A stretch of DNA of 48,543 nt, taken from the NCBI RefSeq assembly GCF_022884085.1, contig NZ_JAGGCS010000021.1:2509-51051 (forward strand), written 5' to 3'. This DNA comes from Paenirhizobium cremeum (lineage in GTDB: Bacteria; Pseudomonadota; Alphaproteobacteria; Rhizobiales; Rhizobiaceae). The position numbers were made by a program, and so were the translations under genes. Shown here one piece after another: positions 23,695 through 31,086 of this stretch. The notes beneath the pieces were generated by a model that saw nothing but the letters and a program-made list of their open reading frames with translations, searched no databases and was not told the DNA's origin. The stretch's first letter is position 1. Every line of letters starts with the position of its first letter.

Positions 23695-23935
23695 GTCGGC
23701 GACAGGGGCAAGCTGGACGGGACAGTTCCACTTCCCGGCCGGCCGGCGCTCTACCCCTCACGTCGGATGGCGAGGCACGAAAGAGCCGAGGGATCGGCGA
23801 AATCGCTGTCCGTGTATTTTCTTAGAGTATCCACTGGTGATCAACGCAATCTACCCTGCCGCCGTCACGGGTTGTCAACGGGTTCGGCCACCATCCTGAT
23901 CCGAAAACTGCCCGTTCCGGCTACATCGTGGCGCC
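23695..23935 (+). repeat. Noncoding duplicated block, copy B, upstream of the Rep_3-like gene
   Basis: Diverged copy of 22255-22500 within the 449 bases between the antitoxin and the initiator gene. It ends about 90 bases before the initiator start. It contains TTAGAGTATCCACTGGTGATC and CACGGGTTGTCAACGG; the GTATCCAC core differs at two of nine places from the DnaA box TTATCCACA. Its position fits an origin or leader of the initiator gene, but no clear iterons were seen. Confidence 0.55.
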
Positions 23936-24026
23936 GCGCGATCAAAAAATGTCTCCTGTCCGCACCGAATGCCTCTTGTCATCTTCGCCTCGACGCCGAA
24001 CCATCAAAGGGGAGAGAGGAGGATCC

Positions 24027-25376
24027 ATGCCCGCACCGCGATTTTCGAACTTCAGGACACGCCTCGAACGGAGAGCAGCCCGTCCGGGGACCGGTGCCAG
24101 CAGGGTTGGCGTGCGCGGAAACCTTGCCGCAGTCCTTGATCCGAAGTCCGAACAGGCAGCGGACATTTCCGTCGAGCGTGCGGCCGTGCTGATCAGGACG
24201 CTCCGCTACGCCGGAACTTGCGATAGCGCGGAATCTGCAGGAGCGGTGACGGAAACCTTGGGCGCAAAAACAATCGCGCTTTATGAGCACTTGATGGCAC
24301 ATGCACGGCGAAAGTTGGTCGAGCAGACCGAGTTCACGGTGCCATTTTCCTCTGTGAGGGCTTTCCTGCAGGTCACGCGGACGGCCAGGATCAGGGAATA
24401 TATGGCCGATCTCACCAACACACGGGTGAGCTACAACTTCATGGCCAGAGACGGAGTTGAGCCAGGCCGGCGGCATGTCCGATTGCTGCAATGCTCCGAG
24501 GACGTTGACGCTTCTGGAGAACGTTGCATCCGATATTCTCTGCCCGACGTCGTCCGGCAGGCGATCCTCGCCGCGAAGGGATACACCTGGCTCGAACTCG
24601 CTCCCTTCGCCAAGTTTTCCTGCAAATACGCCGCTCGGCTTTATCCTGTCCTGGCCCTTCGCGCCGGCATGTCCTTCGAACGGCCACATCCGATCAGCGT
24701 CACTCCGGAAGAACTTGCCGACCAGCTCGGCTGGTCATACGAACCGGGAAAGTTCAAATTCTCGAATTTCGAACACCGCTGCCTGCTGCCGGCGCTGGCC
24801 GATATCAGTCTTCACGTGCGCCGTTTCCAGGTGATCGCTTATGACCGGATCGAGGCGGACACCCGCGGACGTCCGGTCACCCGGATCCTCCTCACCGTTT
24901 CAAAGGCCAGCAGACCCCTCTCGGAGCGGCGAAAGGCCGAGGTTTCGTCGCAGCAGGTCACGATCCTGAAGGCGCTGATGATCCGACGCGGCATGGATCT
25001 GGAAAAAGACCTGCCGCCGATCGGCATGCTCGCGAGGGCTGCCACCGTGCTCAACACCGACGTCATCGAGACGGCAAAACGCTGGGCCGATGCCCTCGAT
25101 CGCGCCCGCGAATCCCCGGCGCTCAGCGTTGGACAAACCGTCCTGTTCGACGGCAGTGAACTGATCGCCGCTCTCGAGCACCGCGGCGTCGGACATGCTT
25201 TTGAATTGTGGATGCGGGATCCCGAGGAGCCTTCTTGTGTTTCCGGCAGATACGATCTGCGGAACCTTCCACCGCTCGATCCCGACTATGTCGAAGTCGA
25301 GATGGAACCCGATGCCGGCAGATCCACACGCGATGTGCTCAAGGACTTCATCAACTCGGTTTGTGATCCCGTGTAG
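24027..25376 (+). CDS. Probable Rep_3-like plasmid replication initiator
   Basis: 449 residues from ATG 24027, which follows GGGGAGAGAGGAGG; the open frame begins at 23928. The centre resembles winged-helix initiators: ALYEHLMAHARRKLVEQTEF, VPFSSVRAFLQVTRTARIRE, YTWLELAPFAKFSCKYAARL followed by YPVLALR, then ISVTPEELADQLGWSYE. The C-terminal third is family-unspecific. Such proteins bind iterons and open the origin. A duplicated noncoding block lies upstream and a perfect palindrome directly downstream. It could be the second replicon of a cointegrate. The assignment is from pattern memory and moderate in certainty. Confidence 0.6.
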   Translation: MPAPRFSNFRTRLERRAARPGTGASRVGVRGNLAAVLDPKSEQAADISVERAAVLIRTLRYAGTCDSAESAGAVTETLGAKTIALYEHLMAHARRKLVEQTEFTVPFSSVRAFLQVTRTARIREYMADLTNTRVSYNFMARDGVEPGRRHVRLLQCSEDVDASGERCIRYSLPDVVRQAILAAKGYTWLELAPFAKFSCKYAARLYPVLALRAGMSFERPHPISVTPEELADQLGWSYEPGKFKFSNFEHRCLLPALADISLHVRRFQVIAYDRIEADTRGRPVTRILLTVSKASRPLSERRKAEVSSQQVTILKALMIRRGMDLEKDLPPIGMLARAATVLNTDVIETAKRWADALDRARESPALSVGQTVLFDGSELIAALEHRGVGHAFELWMRDPEEPSCVSGRYDLRNLPPLDPDYVEVEMEPDAGRSTRDVLKDFINSVCDPV

Positions 25377-25384
25377 CGTACCCG

Positions 25385-25400
25385 TCATCCGATCGGATGA
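25385..25400. repeat. Perfect 16-bp palindrome after the initiator gene
   Basis: TCATCCGATCGGATGA, eight bases after the stop codon of the Rep_3-like gene. It may be a protein-binding site or half of a terminator; there is no T tract. Confidence 0.5.
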
Positions 25401-25458
25401 CATTTGCCCTTCGCTGATATTTTCTCGTCTGACGTCCATTTTTAGGGCTCACAGCCGC

Positions 25459-25484
25459 TCCGGGTCCCTATACAAGGATCCGGA
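25459..25484 (+). promoter_or_regulatory. Leader hairpin upstream of the zinc-ribbon operon
   Basis: TCCGGGTCC and GGATCCGGA form a nine-pair stem (one G-U) around CTATACAA, about 100 bases before the first gene of the operon. The direct repeat CCGAATAG-A-CCGAATAG follows at about 25515-25531. A role in operon control is possible but unproven. Confidence 0.4.
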
Positions 25485-25586
25485 ACAAGGACTACACCGA
25501 TGACCGCAGGACTCCGAATAGACCGAATAGCCGCCTGACCCCTTGGCGGGGCACCGCTTTCGCATGTCTGTTTCCGGAGTCTTTGC

Positions 25587-26132
25587 ATGTCTTGCTTCAC
25601 GGCAAAATATTACACCGCCGATCTGCACCTCGGCCACCACGGAATTCTCCGTCACTGCCCGGCGACCCGTTCGTTCGACACCGTCGAAGACATGGACGCC
25701 AGGATCGTCGCCAACATCAACGAGCGCGTCGGTCTCGACGACATGCTCTACATTGTCGGTGATTTCGCATTGTCCGGCGACGCAGACTATGTCCGCCACC
25801 TGTTTCACCAAATCCGCGGTCGCAAGATCCTGATCCTGGGCAACCACGATCTCGACAGGCAGGGGCGCGTGAACAAGGTGATCCGCGATCTGCCATGGGA
25901 TCGGCCGCCCTTGGCAGCACTTGAAACGACGGACGACGGCTGCCGTCTATCTCTGCATCACTATGCCTGCCGCACCTGGCCCGCCGCCCATCACGGCAGC
26001 TACCACCTCTATGGACATAGCCACGGCACCCTGCCGCCGCTCGGGCGCAGCCGCGATGTCGGTATCGATAGCCCGATCGCAAATTTTTCGCCGATGACTT
26101 TTGCCGAGATCCGGGAGACGCTCGATGCCTGA
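25587..26132 (+). CDS. Calcineurin-like metallophosphoesterase, first gene of the zinc-ribbon operon
   Basis: 181-residue soluble phosphoesterase. Metal-ligand motifs are in order: ADLHLGH (Asp12, His14), VGDFAL (Asp59), LGNHDLD (Asn86-His87), LHHYACRTW (His124/125) and LYGHSHG (His144, His146). This is the compact class common in phages and plasmids; the substrate (nucleotide, phosphodiester or phosphoprotein) cannot be read from sequence. It heads a run of overlapping genes, and its stop overlaps the next ATG (ATGCCTGA). ATG 25587 follows GGAG. The truncated first cluster at 11863 has lost its counterpart, if one existed. Confidence 0.88.
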   Translation: MSCFTAKYYTADLHLGHHGILRHCPATRSFDTVEDMDARIVANINERVGLDDMLYIVGDFALSGDADYVRHLFHQIRGRKILILGNHDLDRQGRVNKVIRDLPWDRPPLAALETTDDGCRLSLHHYACRTWPAAHHGSYHLYGHSHGTLPPLGRSRDVGIDSPIANFSPMTFAEIRETLDA

Positions 26133-26562
26133 CACTTTTCCGCTGCGGCCCGATGCCACCTGGTACAACCACCTCATTGCCTGCTACGGCGATGCCGTCC
26201 CGCCGATCAAGCATTTGCAGTTCCGTCGCGGCCTGCAGGTGATCGTCGATGACCTGCTTCATGATCTCGATATCGCCGACCGGTTTTGCGCCTCTCGCGT
26301 ATACGGCATTACGACGCGGAATGCGGGGTTTGTCGTCATCGACATCCGATATTCCGACGGCGCCACCGAGGCCGACCGGCGGATGTGCAATCGTATCGTC
26401 GAGCGGGCACAGGAACGGCTTTGCGAGGCATGCGAACATTGCGGCAGGCCCGGCGAGATCATCGCAAAGACCGGGCTCGAAGCCCTCTTCGACGACCCGA
26501 ACGCCGTGCTTGGCGATCGTTTTCTGTGCACCGAATGTCACCAGAACTGTAGCGGCCGATGA
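26125..26562 (+). CDS. Zinc-ribbon protein, operon gene 2
   Basis: 145 residues, family not recognised. An alpha/beta N-terminal part (HLQFRRGLQVIVDDLLHDLD, GFVVIDIRYSDGATEADRRM) leads into a zinc ribbon: CEACEHCGRPGEII (Cys103, Cys106) and FLCTECHQNC (Cys135, Cys138). Here the second metal pair is CxxC, as in the next gene; the later proteins have CxxH. It lacks the IKEK-G-LRI core seen in genes 4 and 5 but keeps the order strand - helix (AQERLCEACEHCG) - ribbon. It overlaps both neighbours; the in-frame ATG at 26101 lies in the upstream gene. Confidence 0.7.
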   Translation: MPDTFPLRPDATWYNHLIACYGDAVPPIKHLQFRRGLQVIVDDLLHDLDIADRFCASRVYGITTRNAGFVVIDIRYSDGATEADRRMCNRIVERAQERLCEACEHCGRPGEIIAKTGLEALFDDPNAVLGDRFLCTECHQNCSGR

Positions 26563-27284
26563 CGTCCGAGCAGAAATTCGCGATCGGCTGGCTGGCGCTT
26601 ATCACCGACCTGCGACTGACCCTGATGCGCGAGTTTCCGGGTCTTTCGGTGCTTGAGATGAACGGTGACCGCGGCTGGCTTCATGTGCGCTGCGACGATC
26701 GCGATCTGACACCCGCCGAGCGCACCCGTCTCGACCGGATGATCCAGGAATCCGTCACCCGGTCGCTGGCGACCTGCATGTCCTGCGGCTGCGGACACGG
26801 CCGCGACCGGGAAGGGCGTCGCGAGGTTACCTGTGATGCATGCGAAGCGGGATGTGACATGGGCAGTGCACCAAGCGAAGTCGACTTGGGATCGGCGCCG
26901 CTGATCGAGGGCTGGGAGCTTCAGGGAACGGTATTCTTCGGAGAAAGGCAGCAGATCCACGGGTGGTTTTTCCAGCATCCCTTGATCGGCGAAGGCCATT
27001 ACGGGCACTCGTCGCTTGTCGTTGAGATCGACAAGAACATCCCGCCCCGTTGGGCACGTTGCGAAACGCGTATCTACCGGCTCGGCCGCAGCTACCGGCC
27101 GGCCGAGCGCGAGATCCGGCTGACGGCACACCGTCTGAGGCAGCAGCCTCTGGCGGAAGGCGAGGCGCCGGGTGGCAGCGCCGACGTCCAGGCCCTGTGG
27201 GATCTGCTGCAGGCGTCCGGGAACTACGAGCACGCGTGGCTGGCGAAACTCTGGCAGGCCTACCTCATGGAAAGGATGCACTGA
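26559..27284 (+). CDS. Two-module protein: zinc ribbon fused to an APLxxW-type domain, operon gene 3
   Basis: 241 residues. Residues 1-98 follow the zinc-ribbon plan: FAIGWLALITDLRLTLMREFP, SVTRSLATCMSCGCGHG (Cys73, Cys76) and VTCDACEAGC (Cys92, Cys95). Residues 105-170 carry a different module: SAPLIEGWELQGTVFFGERQ, HSSLVVEID, then RIYRLGRSYR. A comparable module forms the C-terminal part of gene 6 (SAPLLEPWSL ... GWVRLGQRM). It may belong to a rhizobial DUF6634-like group, from memory and uncertain. The last 50 residues are helical (DVQALWDLLQASGNYEHAWL). It overlaps the genes on both sides (ATGA, TGATG). Confidence 0.72.
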   Translation: MTSEQKFAIGWLALITDLRLTLMREFPGLSVLEMNGDRGWLHVRCDDRDLTPAERTRLDRMIQESVTRSLATCMSCGCGHGRDREGRREVTCDACEAGCDMGSAPSEVDLGSAPLIEGWELQGTVFFGERQQIHGWFFQHPLIGEGHYGHSSLVVEIDKNIPPRWARCETRIYRLGRSYRPAEREIRLTAHRLRQQPLAEGEAPGGSADVQALWDLLQASGNYEHAWLAKLWQAYLMERMH

Positions 27285-27778
27285 TGCCGATGATCGAGTA
27301 TCCGCGCATCAAGCTTGACGATCTAGTCGAGGATTTCCCCGGCGTGTTCGATGCCGCCCGCGATGTCGACGTCGGGATCGGCTGGCTGCCGCTTGTCCGG
27401 GCTTTTGTCGGCGAAGCCCTGCCGCACGATCCGTCGCTGGCGGTTCTCGAGATCAAGGAGAAGTGGGGCGGAATGCGGATCTGGTGCGAGACGCCGGTTC
27501 TGCAAGCGAGGCTCGCAAAAGGCAAGGCCGAGATCAAGAGCGGCCTGACCTGCGAGGTCTGCGGTGCGGCCGGATGGATCCGGCGGCCGCCGCCGGGCCG
27601 CTACGCCTGGTGGCGCTGCGTCTGCGACAACCATGCCTCCGAGGACCAGCGATCATGGGGTGCACCGCGTCTCGGCCGGATGGACGGGATGATGCAGTGC
27701 CAGGGCGGCTGGTACCGCTACGACGAGAGCGCCGATGCGATGTTACCGAGCGAGCCGCCGGAAGGATGGAACCGATGA
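27284..27778 (+). CDS. Zinc-ribbon protein, operon gene 4
   Basis: 164 residues of unknown function. The order is EYPRIKLDDLVEDFPGVFDA, GIGWLPLVRAFVGEALPHDP, LEIKEKWGGMRIWC (about 56-68), KSGLTCEVCGAAGWIRRPPP (Cys90, Cys93), WRCVCDNHASE (Cys114, His117) and an aromatic tail GGWYRYDESADAML. The truncated gene at 11863-12312 is its paralogue. ATG 27284 shares one base with the preceding stop, and the stop overlaps the next ATG, so translation is probably coupled. A protein-protein or nucleic-acid binding role is plausible for a zinc ribbon but not shown. Confidence 0.75.
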   Translation: MPMIEYPRIKLDDLVEDFPGVFDAARDVDVGIGWLPLVRAFVGEALPHDPSLAVLEIKEKWGGMRIWCETPVLQARLAKGKAEIKSGLTCEVCGAAGWIRRPPPGRYAWWRCVCDNHASEDQRSWGAPRLGRMDGMMQCQGGWYRYDESADAMLPSEPPEGWNR

Positions 27779-28257
27779 CGGGCACATGGGACGACCTGAG
27801 GTCAAGATATCCGCGGCTGATCCCGGCAAGGTTTGGGTTTCAGTGTGAATTGGGCTGGCTGAGAATTCTGGACGAGTATTTCGTGGTCATTGATCGCGAG
27901 ATGCCGGTGAGCGCGGCCTACGAGTTGAGGCAAGTGAAGGAAAAGCTCGGCACGCTGAGAATCTATGACTCTTCCTACGGCGAGACGCTTTCATCTGTCA
28001 CGACGATCACCGACGCGCATCGGCTGGCCGAGGCCCGGTCCCTGCACACATGCGAATATTGTGGACGGCGCGGACGGTTTCGCAAACGCGACAGATACCT
28101 GACCGTCACCTGCGACGATCATGCGGTTCAGTATGGGATCATGGCGATCCCGGAAGAACCCGAACCGCGGGATGTTCGCCAGACGCAGGAGGGCTGGATT
28201 GTCTATGATCCCGATCGCGATGCGTTCATCCCGACGGAGGCACCGGACTGGGCATGA
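27775..28257 (+). CDS. Zinc-ribbon protein, operon gene 5
   Basis: 160 residues. It has the clearest form of the family domain: FGFQCELGWLRILDEYFVVI, VKEKLGTLRIYDSSYGE (about 54-70), AEARSLHTCEYCGRRGRF (Cys93, Cys96) and LTVTCDDHAVQYG (Cys113, His116), then PEEPEPRD and a closing QEGWIVYDPDRDAF. It is highly similar along its whole length to 12309-12791, so this member is the most conserved between the two clusters. It overlaps both neighbours through ATGA junctions. Function unknown. Confidence 0.77.
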   Translation: MTGTWDDLRSRYPRLIPARFGFQCELGWLRILDEYFVVIDREMPVSAAYELRQVKEKLGTLRIYDSSYGETLSSVTTITDAHRLAEARSLHTCEYCGRRGRFRKRDRYLTVTCDDHAVQYGIMAIPEEPEPRDVRQTQEGWIVYDPDRDAFIPTEAPDWA

Positions 28258-28820
28258 TGAACGAATTGCTCCGTCGCCGCCGCGCAAGTCTTGGCATTGC
28301 GCGCGCCAGTGCCATCGAAACCATGGACCGCAAAGCCTTGCTGGCCGAGGCCATCCGCCGCTGCCCGGAAATCGAGCCCAACCTCGCGACCGACTGGGTC
28401 GCTGACGACGAGACCTGCCGGCGAGCGGGATGGCTGTTGGTCGAGCACACCGGGACGCTGTTTCATCTTGGTCGCCGGCTGCTGGAACTGTCGGCGCCCG
28501 GCGGGGCCTTGTTGCCACCGCTGGAGTTTCGCCTGTGCCGAAAGACCGAGCCCTCGGCAGCCGAACTGATCTCGGCGCCGCTGCTGGAGCCATGGTCGCT
28601 GGTCCTGTTCCAGAGCGGCGACCGGCCGGCCTGCTGGAAGCTCGGCGGCATCGTACATCATCCGGATCATCATCAGCTATGGGTGACGACCCGGCTTTTG
28701 TACCTGCATCGGGAAAAACAGATGGCCCACACGGAGGAGGGGTGGGTGCGGCTCGGACAGAGGATGTCCGGCATGAGGAAGACTTTTGAGGGAAGACAGG
28801 GATTGGCTTGCCGCGCATGA
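28254..28820 (+). CDS. APLxxW-type protein without zinc ribbon, operon gene 6
   Basis: 188 residues, paralogue of 12779-13303. The N-terminal half is helical (MDRKALLAEAIRRCPEIEPN, then CRRAGWLLVEHTGTLFHLGR). PPLEFRLCRKTEPSAAELIS leads into the module SAPLLEPWSLVLFQSGDRPA, with LLYLHREKQMAHTEEGWVRL. The cysteines are not paired for zinc. Sharing this module with gene 3 suggests that the two proteins bind a common partner or ligand, which is inference. The start overlaps the stop of gene 5 (ATGA). A large open frame on the opposite strand here is a GC-driven shadow. Confidence 0.72.
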   Translation: MMNELLRRRRASLGIARASAIETMDRKALLAEAIRRCPEIEPNLATDWVADDETCRRAGWLLVEHTGTLFHLGRRLLELSAPGGALLPPLEFRLCRKTEPSAAELISAPLLEPWSLVLFQSGDRPACWKLGGIVHHPDHHQLWVTTRLLYLHREKQMAHTEEGWVRLGQRMSGMRKTFEGRQGLACRA

Positions 28821-28865
28821 GCCGAACATGCGGCCAGGACCGCGCAGCATCGCTTGAGGGGTAAA

Positions 28866-29018
28866 ATGACAAAACTCTGGAGCCAGTCCGACCAGCATTT
28901 CGAGATCTACGGAACGCCGCGGGAGTTTGCGGTTCCGCAGGCGGACATCGTCGCCAATCCGCAAGGTCATGCCGGTGAAAACCCGAACTTCAACCCGGGC
29001 CTTATCATCGAACTGTGA
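28866..29018 (+). CDS. 50-residue small protein, operon gene 7
   Basis: A short frame with a clear GAGGGG ribosome-binding site five bases before ATG 28866, encoding MTKLWSQSDQHFEIYGTPRE and ending NPNFNPGLIIEL. It lies in the 240-base gap between genes 6 and 8, the only large gap in the operon. It is acidic to neutral, with no membrane segment or cysteine. No counterpart remains in the first cluster. Unrecognised; real coding is supported by the start context and position only. Confidence 0.5.
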   Translation: MTKLWSQSDQHFEIYGTPREFAVPQADIVANPQGHAGENPNFNPGLIIEL

Positions 29019-29060
29019 GAAACAAGCCGGGCCCAAACACCCGGCAACAGAGATGTCCGC

Positions 29061-30371
29061 ATGAGCATGAATTCGGAAGATCGAAAACGATGGCTGCGTG
29101 GGACCTATCTCGGACGCATCGTCGAGATTGCGCAGCACTACGCGGCGACGCGGACATATTTCATCGATGCCAATTTCGTTGCCTTCGTCGCCGGCGAGTT
29201 CGAGGATTTGCGCGATCTTTCGGATGACGATCGTCAGTACCTGAGGGATCAGGTCGGACTTGAATCCTTGCGACGTGTCGCCCTATCGCGCGCAAGAGAC
29301 CGCGAGGAGATCTTCGGACAGCTCATCGCCGACAACGATGATGTCGTGGCTCGCGACGCCGAATTCATGTTCGACATCGGGTGGGTCGGTCTCGTGCGGG
29401 ATGCTGTTTCGCGCATGCGGACCTATCCGACGTCGTGGAAAGTCCGGCTGGACGGCGGCAAGGAAAAGTTCGGCTGCCTGGTGCTTTTTGTCTCATTCGA
29501 TGTCGATGCTCGGGGCGCCATGCCAGAAATCCGGCGATTGCGCGAGGAGGTCAGGCTGCGATCGCTGGCAACCTGCGACATTTGCGGGGATCCCGGCAGA
29601 CTGCGGATCGGGCAGTGGGCCAAGACGACGTGCGGCAAGCATGCTGCCGTGCTCGGATCGTTCAGGGAGGACGACGGACGATGGGCAGATCCATGGCATT
29701 GGCTCGAAGACGGGCAAGACGATCCTCCCGAGGCCGCCGAAGTTCTGAAAGATCTCCTTCCTGGGCGCAAACGTCCGAAGAGCCATATTATCGATCTCGT
29801 GCCACGAACCGACATCGCCCGCCAGATCGAGGCTGATATCGAGACCAATTATGGACGGAAGGCTGATCTGCTGCTGGAATTCATCGACAAGCTTGAGATC
29901 GCGGTTGTCGCCGCGATGTCGGTTGCCGATCACGATGTGGATTTCTGGCTGAGGTCCGAGGTCGATCGGTGGGTTGGTGTACAGCCCTTGTCCGACGACG
30001 ACCGGGCGTTTCTCCGCCGCTATCTTCAAAGCCTGGCAATCGACGAACGTTGCCGGCGACAGCGGCGCGACAGCGGAGCGCAAGCGATGGCAAGATTTTT
30101 CGGCGACCATCCGGTGCTGGGGCAGGAGGCTGCTCTGCTCACGGGGCGCGAGAGAAAACTGCTCGAGGCCTATGCCGGGGATCTGACCGACGCTGCCTGC
30201 GGCAGCGTGGTGAAGGAGGGATATCTCGACCGCTATGTCAGCGACGAGGTGGCGCTGTTTCCCTTCGTGCTCGACCTGTCGCCGGCAGACGTTGCGTGGC
30301 TGCGGCACTGGCTGCGCCGCATGATCGACGCCGAATATGCGCGGATACGGGAGAGGCAGCCAAAAAGCTGA
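29061..30371 (+). CDS. Large zinc-ribbon protein with three internal repeats, operon gene 8
   Basis: 436 residues, the largest of the set. A zinc-ribbon domain sits in the first half: FMFDIGWVGLVRDAVSRMRT, GGKEKFGCLVLFVSFD, LRSLATCDICGDPGRLR, TTCGKHAAV. It is flanked by a repeated helical unit, LSDDDRQYLRDQVGLESLRR (near 53), LSDDDRAFLRRYLQSLAIDE (near 315) and LSPADVAWLRHWLRRMIDAE (near 405), each followed by an Arg-rich stretch. The first cluster has no copy between its third and fourth genes. The ATG follows GTCCGC with weak Shine-Dalgarno; the start at 29061 or the in-frame ATG at 29067 are both possible. Unknown function. Confidence 0.72.
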   Translation: MSMNSEDRKRWLRGTYLGRIVEIAQHYAATRTYFIDANFVAFVAGEFEDLRDLSDDDRQYLRDQVGLESLRRVALSRARDREEIFGQLIADNDDVVARDAEFMFDIGWVGLVRDAVSRMRTYPTSWKVRLDGGKEKFGCLVLFVSFDVDARGAMPEIRRLREEVRLRSLATCDICGDPGRLRIGQWAKTTCGKHAAVLGSFREDDGRWADPWHWLEDGQDDPPEAAEVLKDLLPGRKRPKSHIIDLVPRTDIARQIEADIETNYGRKADLLLEFIDKLEIAVVAAMSVADHDVDFWLRSEVDRWVGVQPLSDDDRAFLRRYLQSLAIDERCRRQRRDSGAQAMARFFGDHPVLGQEAALLTGRERKLLEAYAGDLTDAACGSVVKEGYLDRYVSDEVALFPFVLDLSPADVAWLRHWLRRMIDAEYARIRERQPKS

Positions 30372-30401
30372 TGTCGATAAGAACCGACCAAAAGGTGGAC
30401 A

Positions 30402-30848
30402 ATGCCGGATATCCTCATCGCCGCAGGCTGGCGTCGCATTCTTGTCGAGGCCCGGGGCGAGGTCTCAAGACTCCCGCGTGAATGGGATATCGAGATCGTC
30501 TCGGCGACACGCGCGCCGGACGGTTCGCTGCGGCTGGAGGCAGCCTATAACGCCTTCGACATGCCGCTGGATGAGAGTGTTGCGCACCCCTGGCGCGCCT
30601 GGCAACTGATCCGGCAGGCTGCCCGGGCACGCTCGCTTCTCACCTGCGAGATCTGCGGATCTGCCGGTCGGGCGAGGGGAGGTGGAAACGCTGGCCTCGT
30701 CCGGTGCGATCACCATGTCGATGTCGCCTACGACCCGAACGACAAAGAGGATCTCAGGCACTTTCTCGAGGATTATGGCGACGGGCTGGACTTCATGCAA
30801 GAAATGCAGCGGATGTCCAGGGACAGCGACGATGACACGCGGCGTTAA
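30402..30848 (+). CDS. Zinc-ribbon protein, operon gene 9
   Basis: 148 residues, paralogue of 13378-13887. IAAGWRRILVEARGEVSRLP, WDIEIVSATRAPDGSLRLEA, VAHPWRAWQLIRQAARARSL, then the zinc ribbon LTCEICGSAGRARGG (Cys82, Cys85) and LVRCDHHVD (Cys102, His105), and the tail RHFLEDYGDGLDFMQEMQRM. GGTGG precedes the ATG, and that leader is conserved in the other cluster. It keeps the helix-ribbon order of the family but has no IKEK core. Its end overlaps the next gene by 17 bases. Confidence 0.75.
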   Translation: MPDILIAAGWRRILVEARGEVSRLPREWDIEIVSATRAPDGSLRLEAAYNAFDMPLDESVAHPWRAWQLIRQAARARSLLTCEICGSAGRARGGGNAGLVRCDHHVDVAYDPNDKEDLRHFLEDYGDGLDFMQEMQRMSRDSDDDTRR

Positions 30849-31086
30849 AGTCGATGTGGGAGACGGCTGGGCGGCCATCATCCTCAACATCATCGTTGTC
30901 GGATCAGCCTGGCCGCCAGCATGGGGATTTCGGCTTCACCGGGCCTGGCGAAATTCTGGCCGCATGCGGATCCATGTGACGACGGACGGCGATGATCCGG
31001 TATCGCTCGAGGCAACCAGCCCTCAGCCGGATCGCCTGGCATCGATCCGGCCGAACCTGAACCCGATGGACCACCGGAATGGATAA
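30832..31086 (+). CDS. Small protein, operon gene 10
   Basis: 84 residues, unrecognised. ATG 30832 lies inside the end of gene 9, and the stop overlaps the start of gene 11, so it fits the coupled layout. The N-terminal third is hydrophobic (GWAAIILNIIVVGSAWPPAW) and could be a single membrane-associated segment; the remainder is polar and basic (HRAWRNSGRMRIHVTTDGDD). No cysteines. Confidence 0.5.
   Translation: MTRGVKVDVGDGWAAIILNIIVVGSAWPPAWGFRLHRAWRNSGRMRIHVTTDGDDPVSLEATSPQPDRLASIRPNLNPMDHRNG

Noticed and set aside
25717..26541. 274-codon minus-strand open frame opposite the phosphoesterase
   Set aside because: The plus strand shows the metal-binding motifs of a phosphoesterase; the minus-strand translation is low-complexity.
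27991..28872. 293-codon minus-strand open frame opposite operon genes 5 and 6
   Set aside because: Same kind of shadow; the plus-strand genes have paralogues at 12309-13303 in the corresponding frames.
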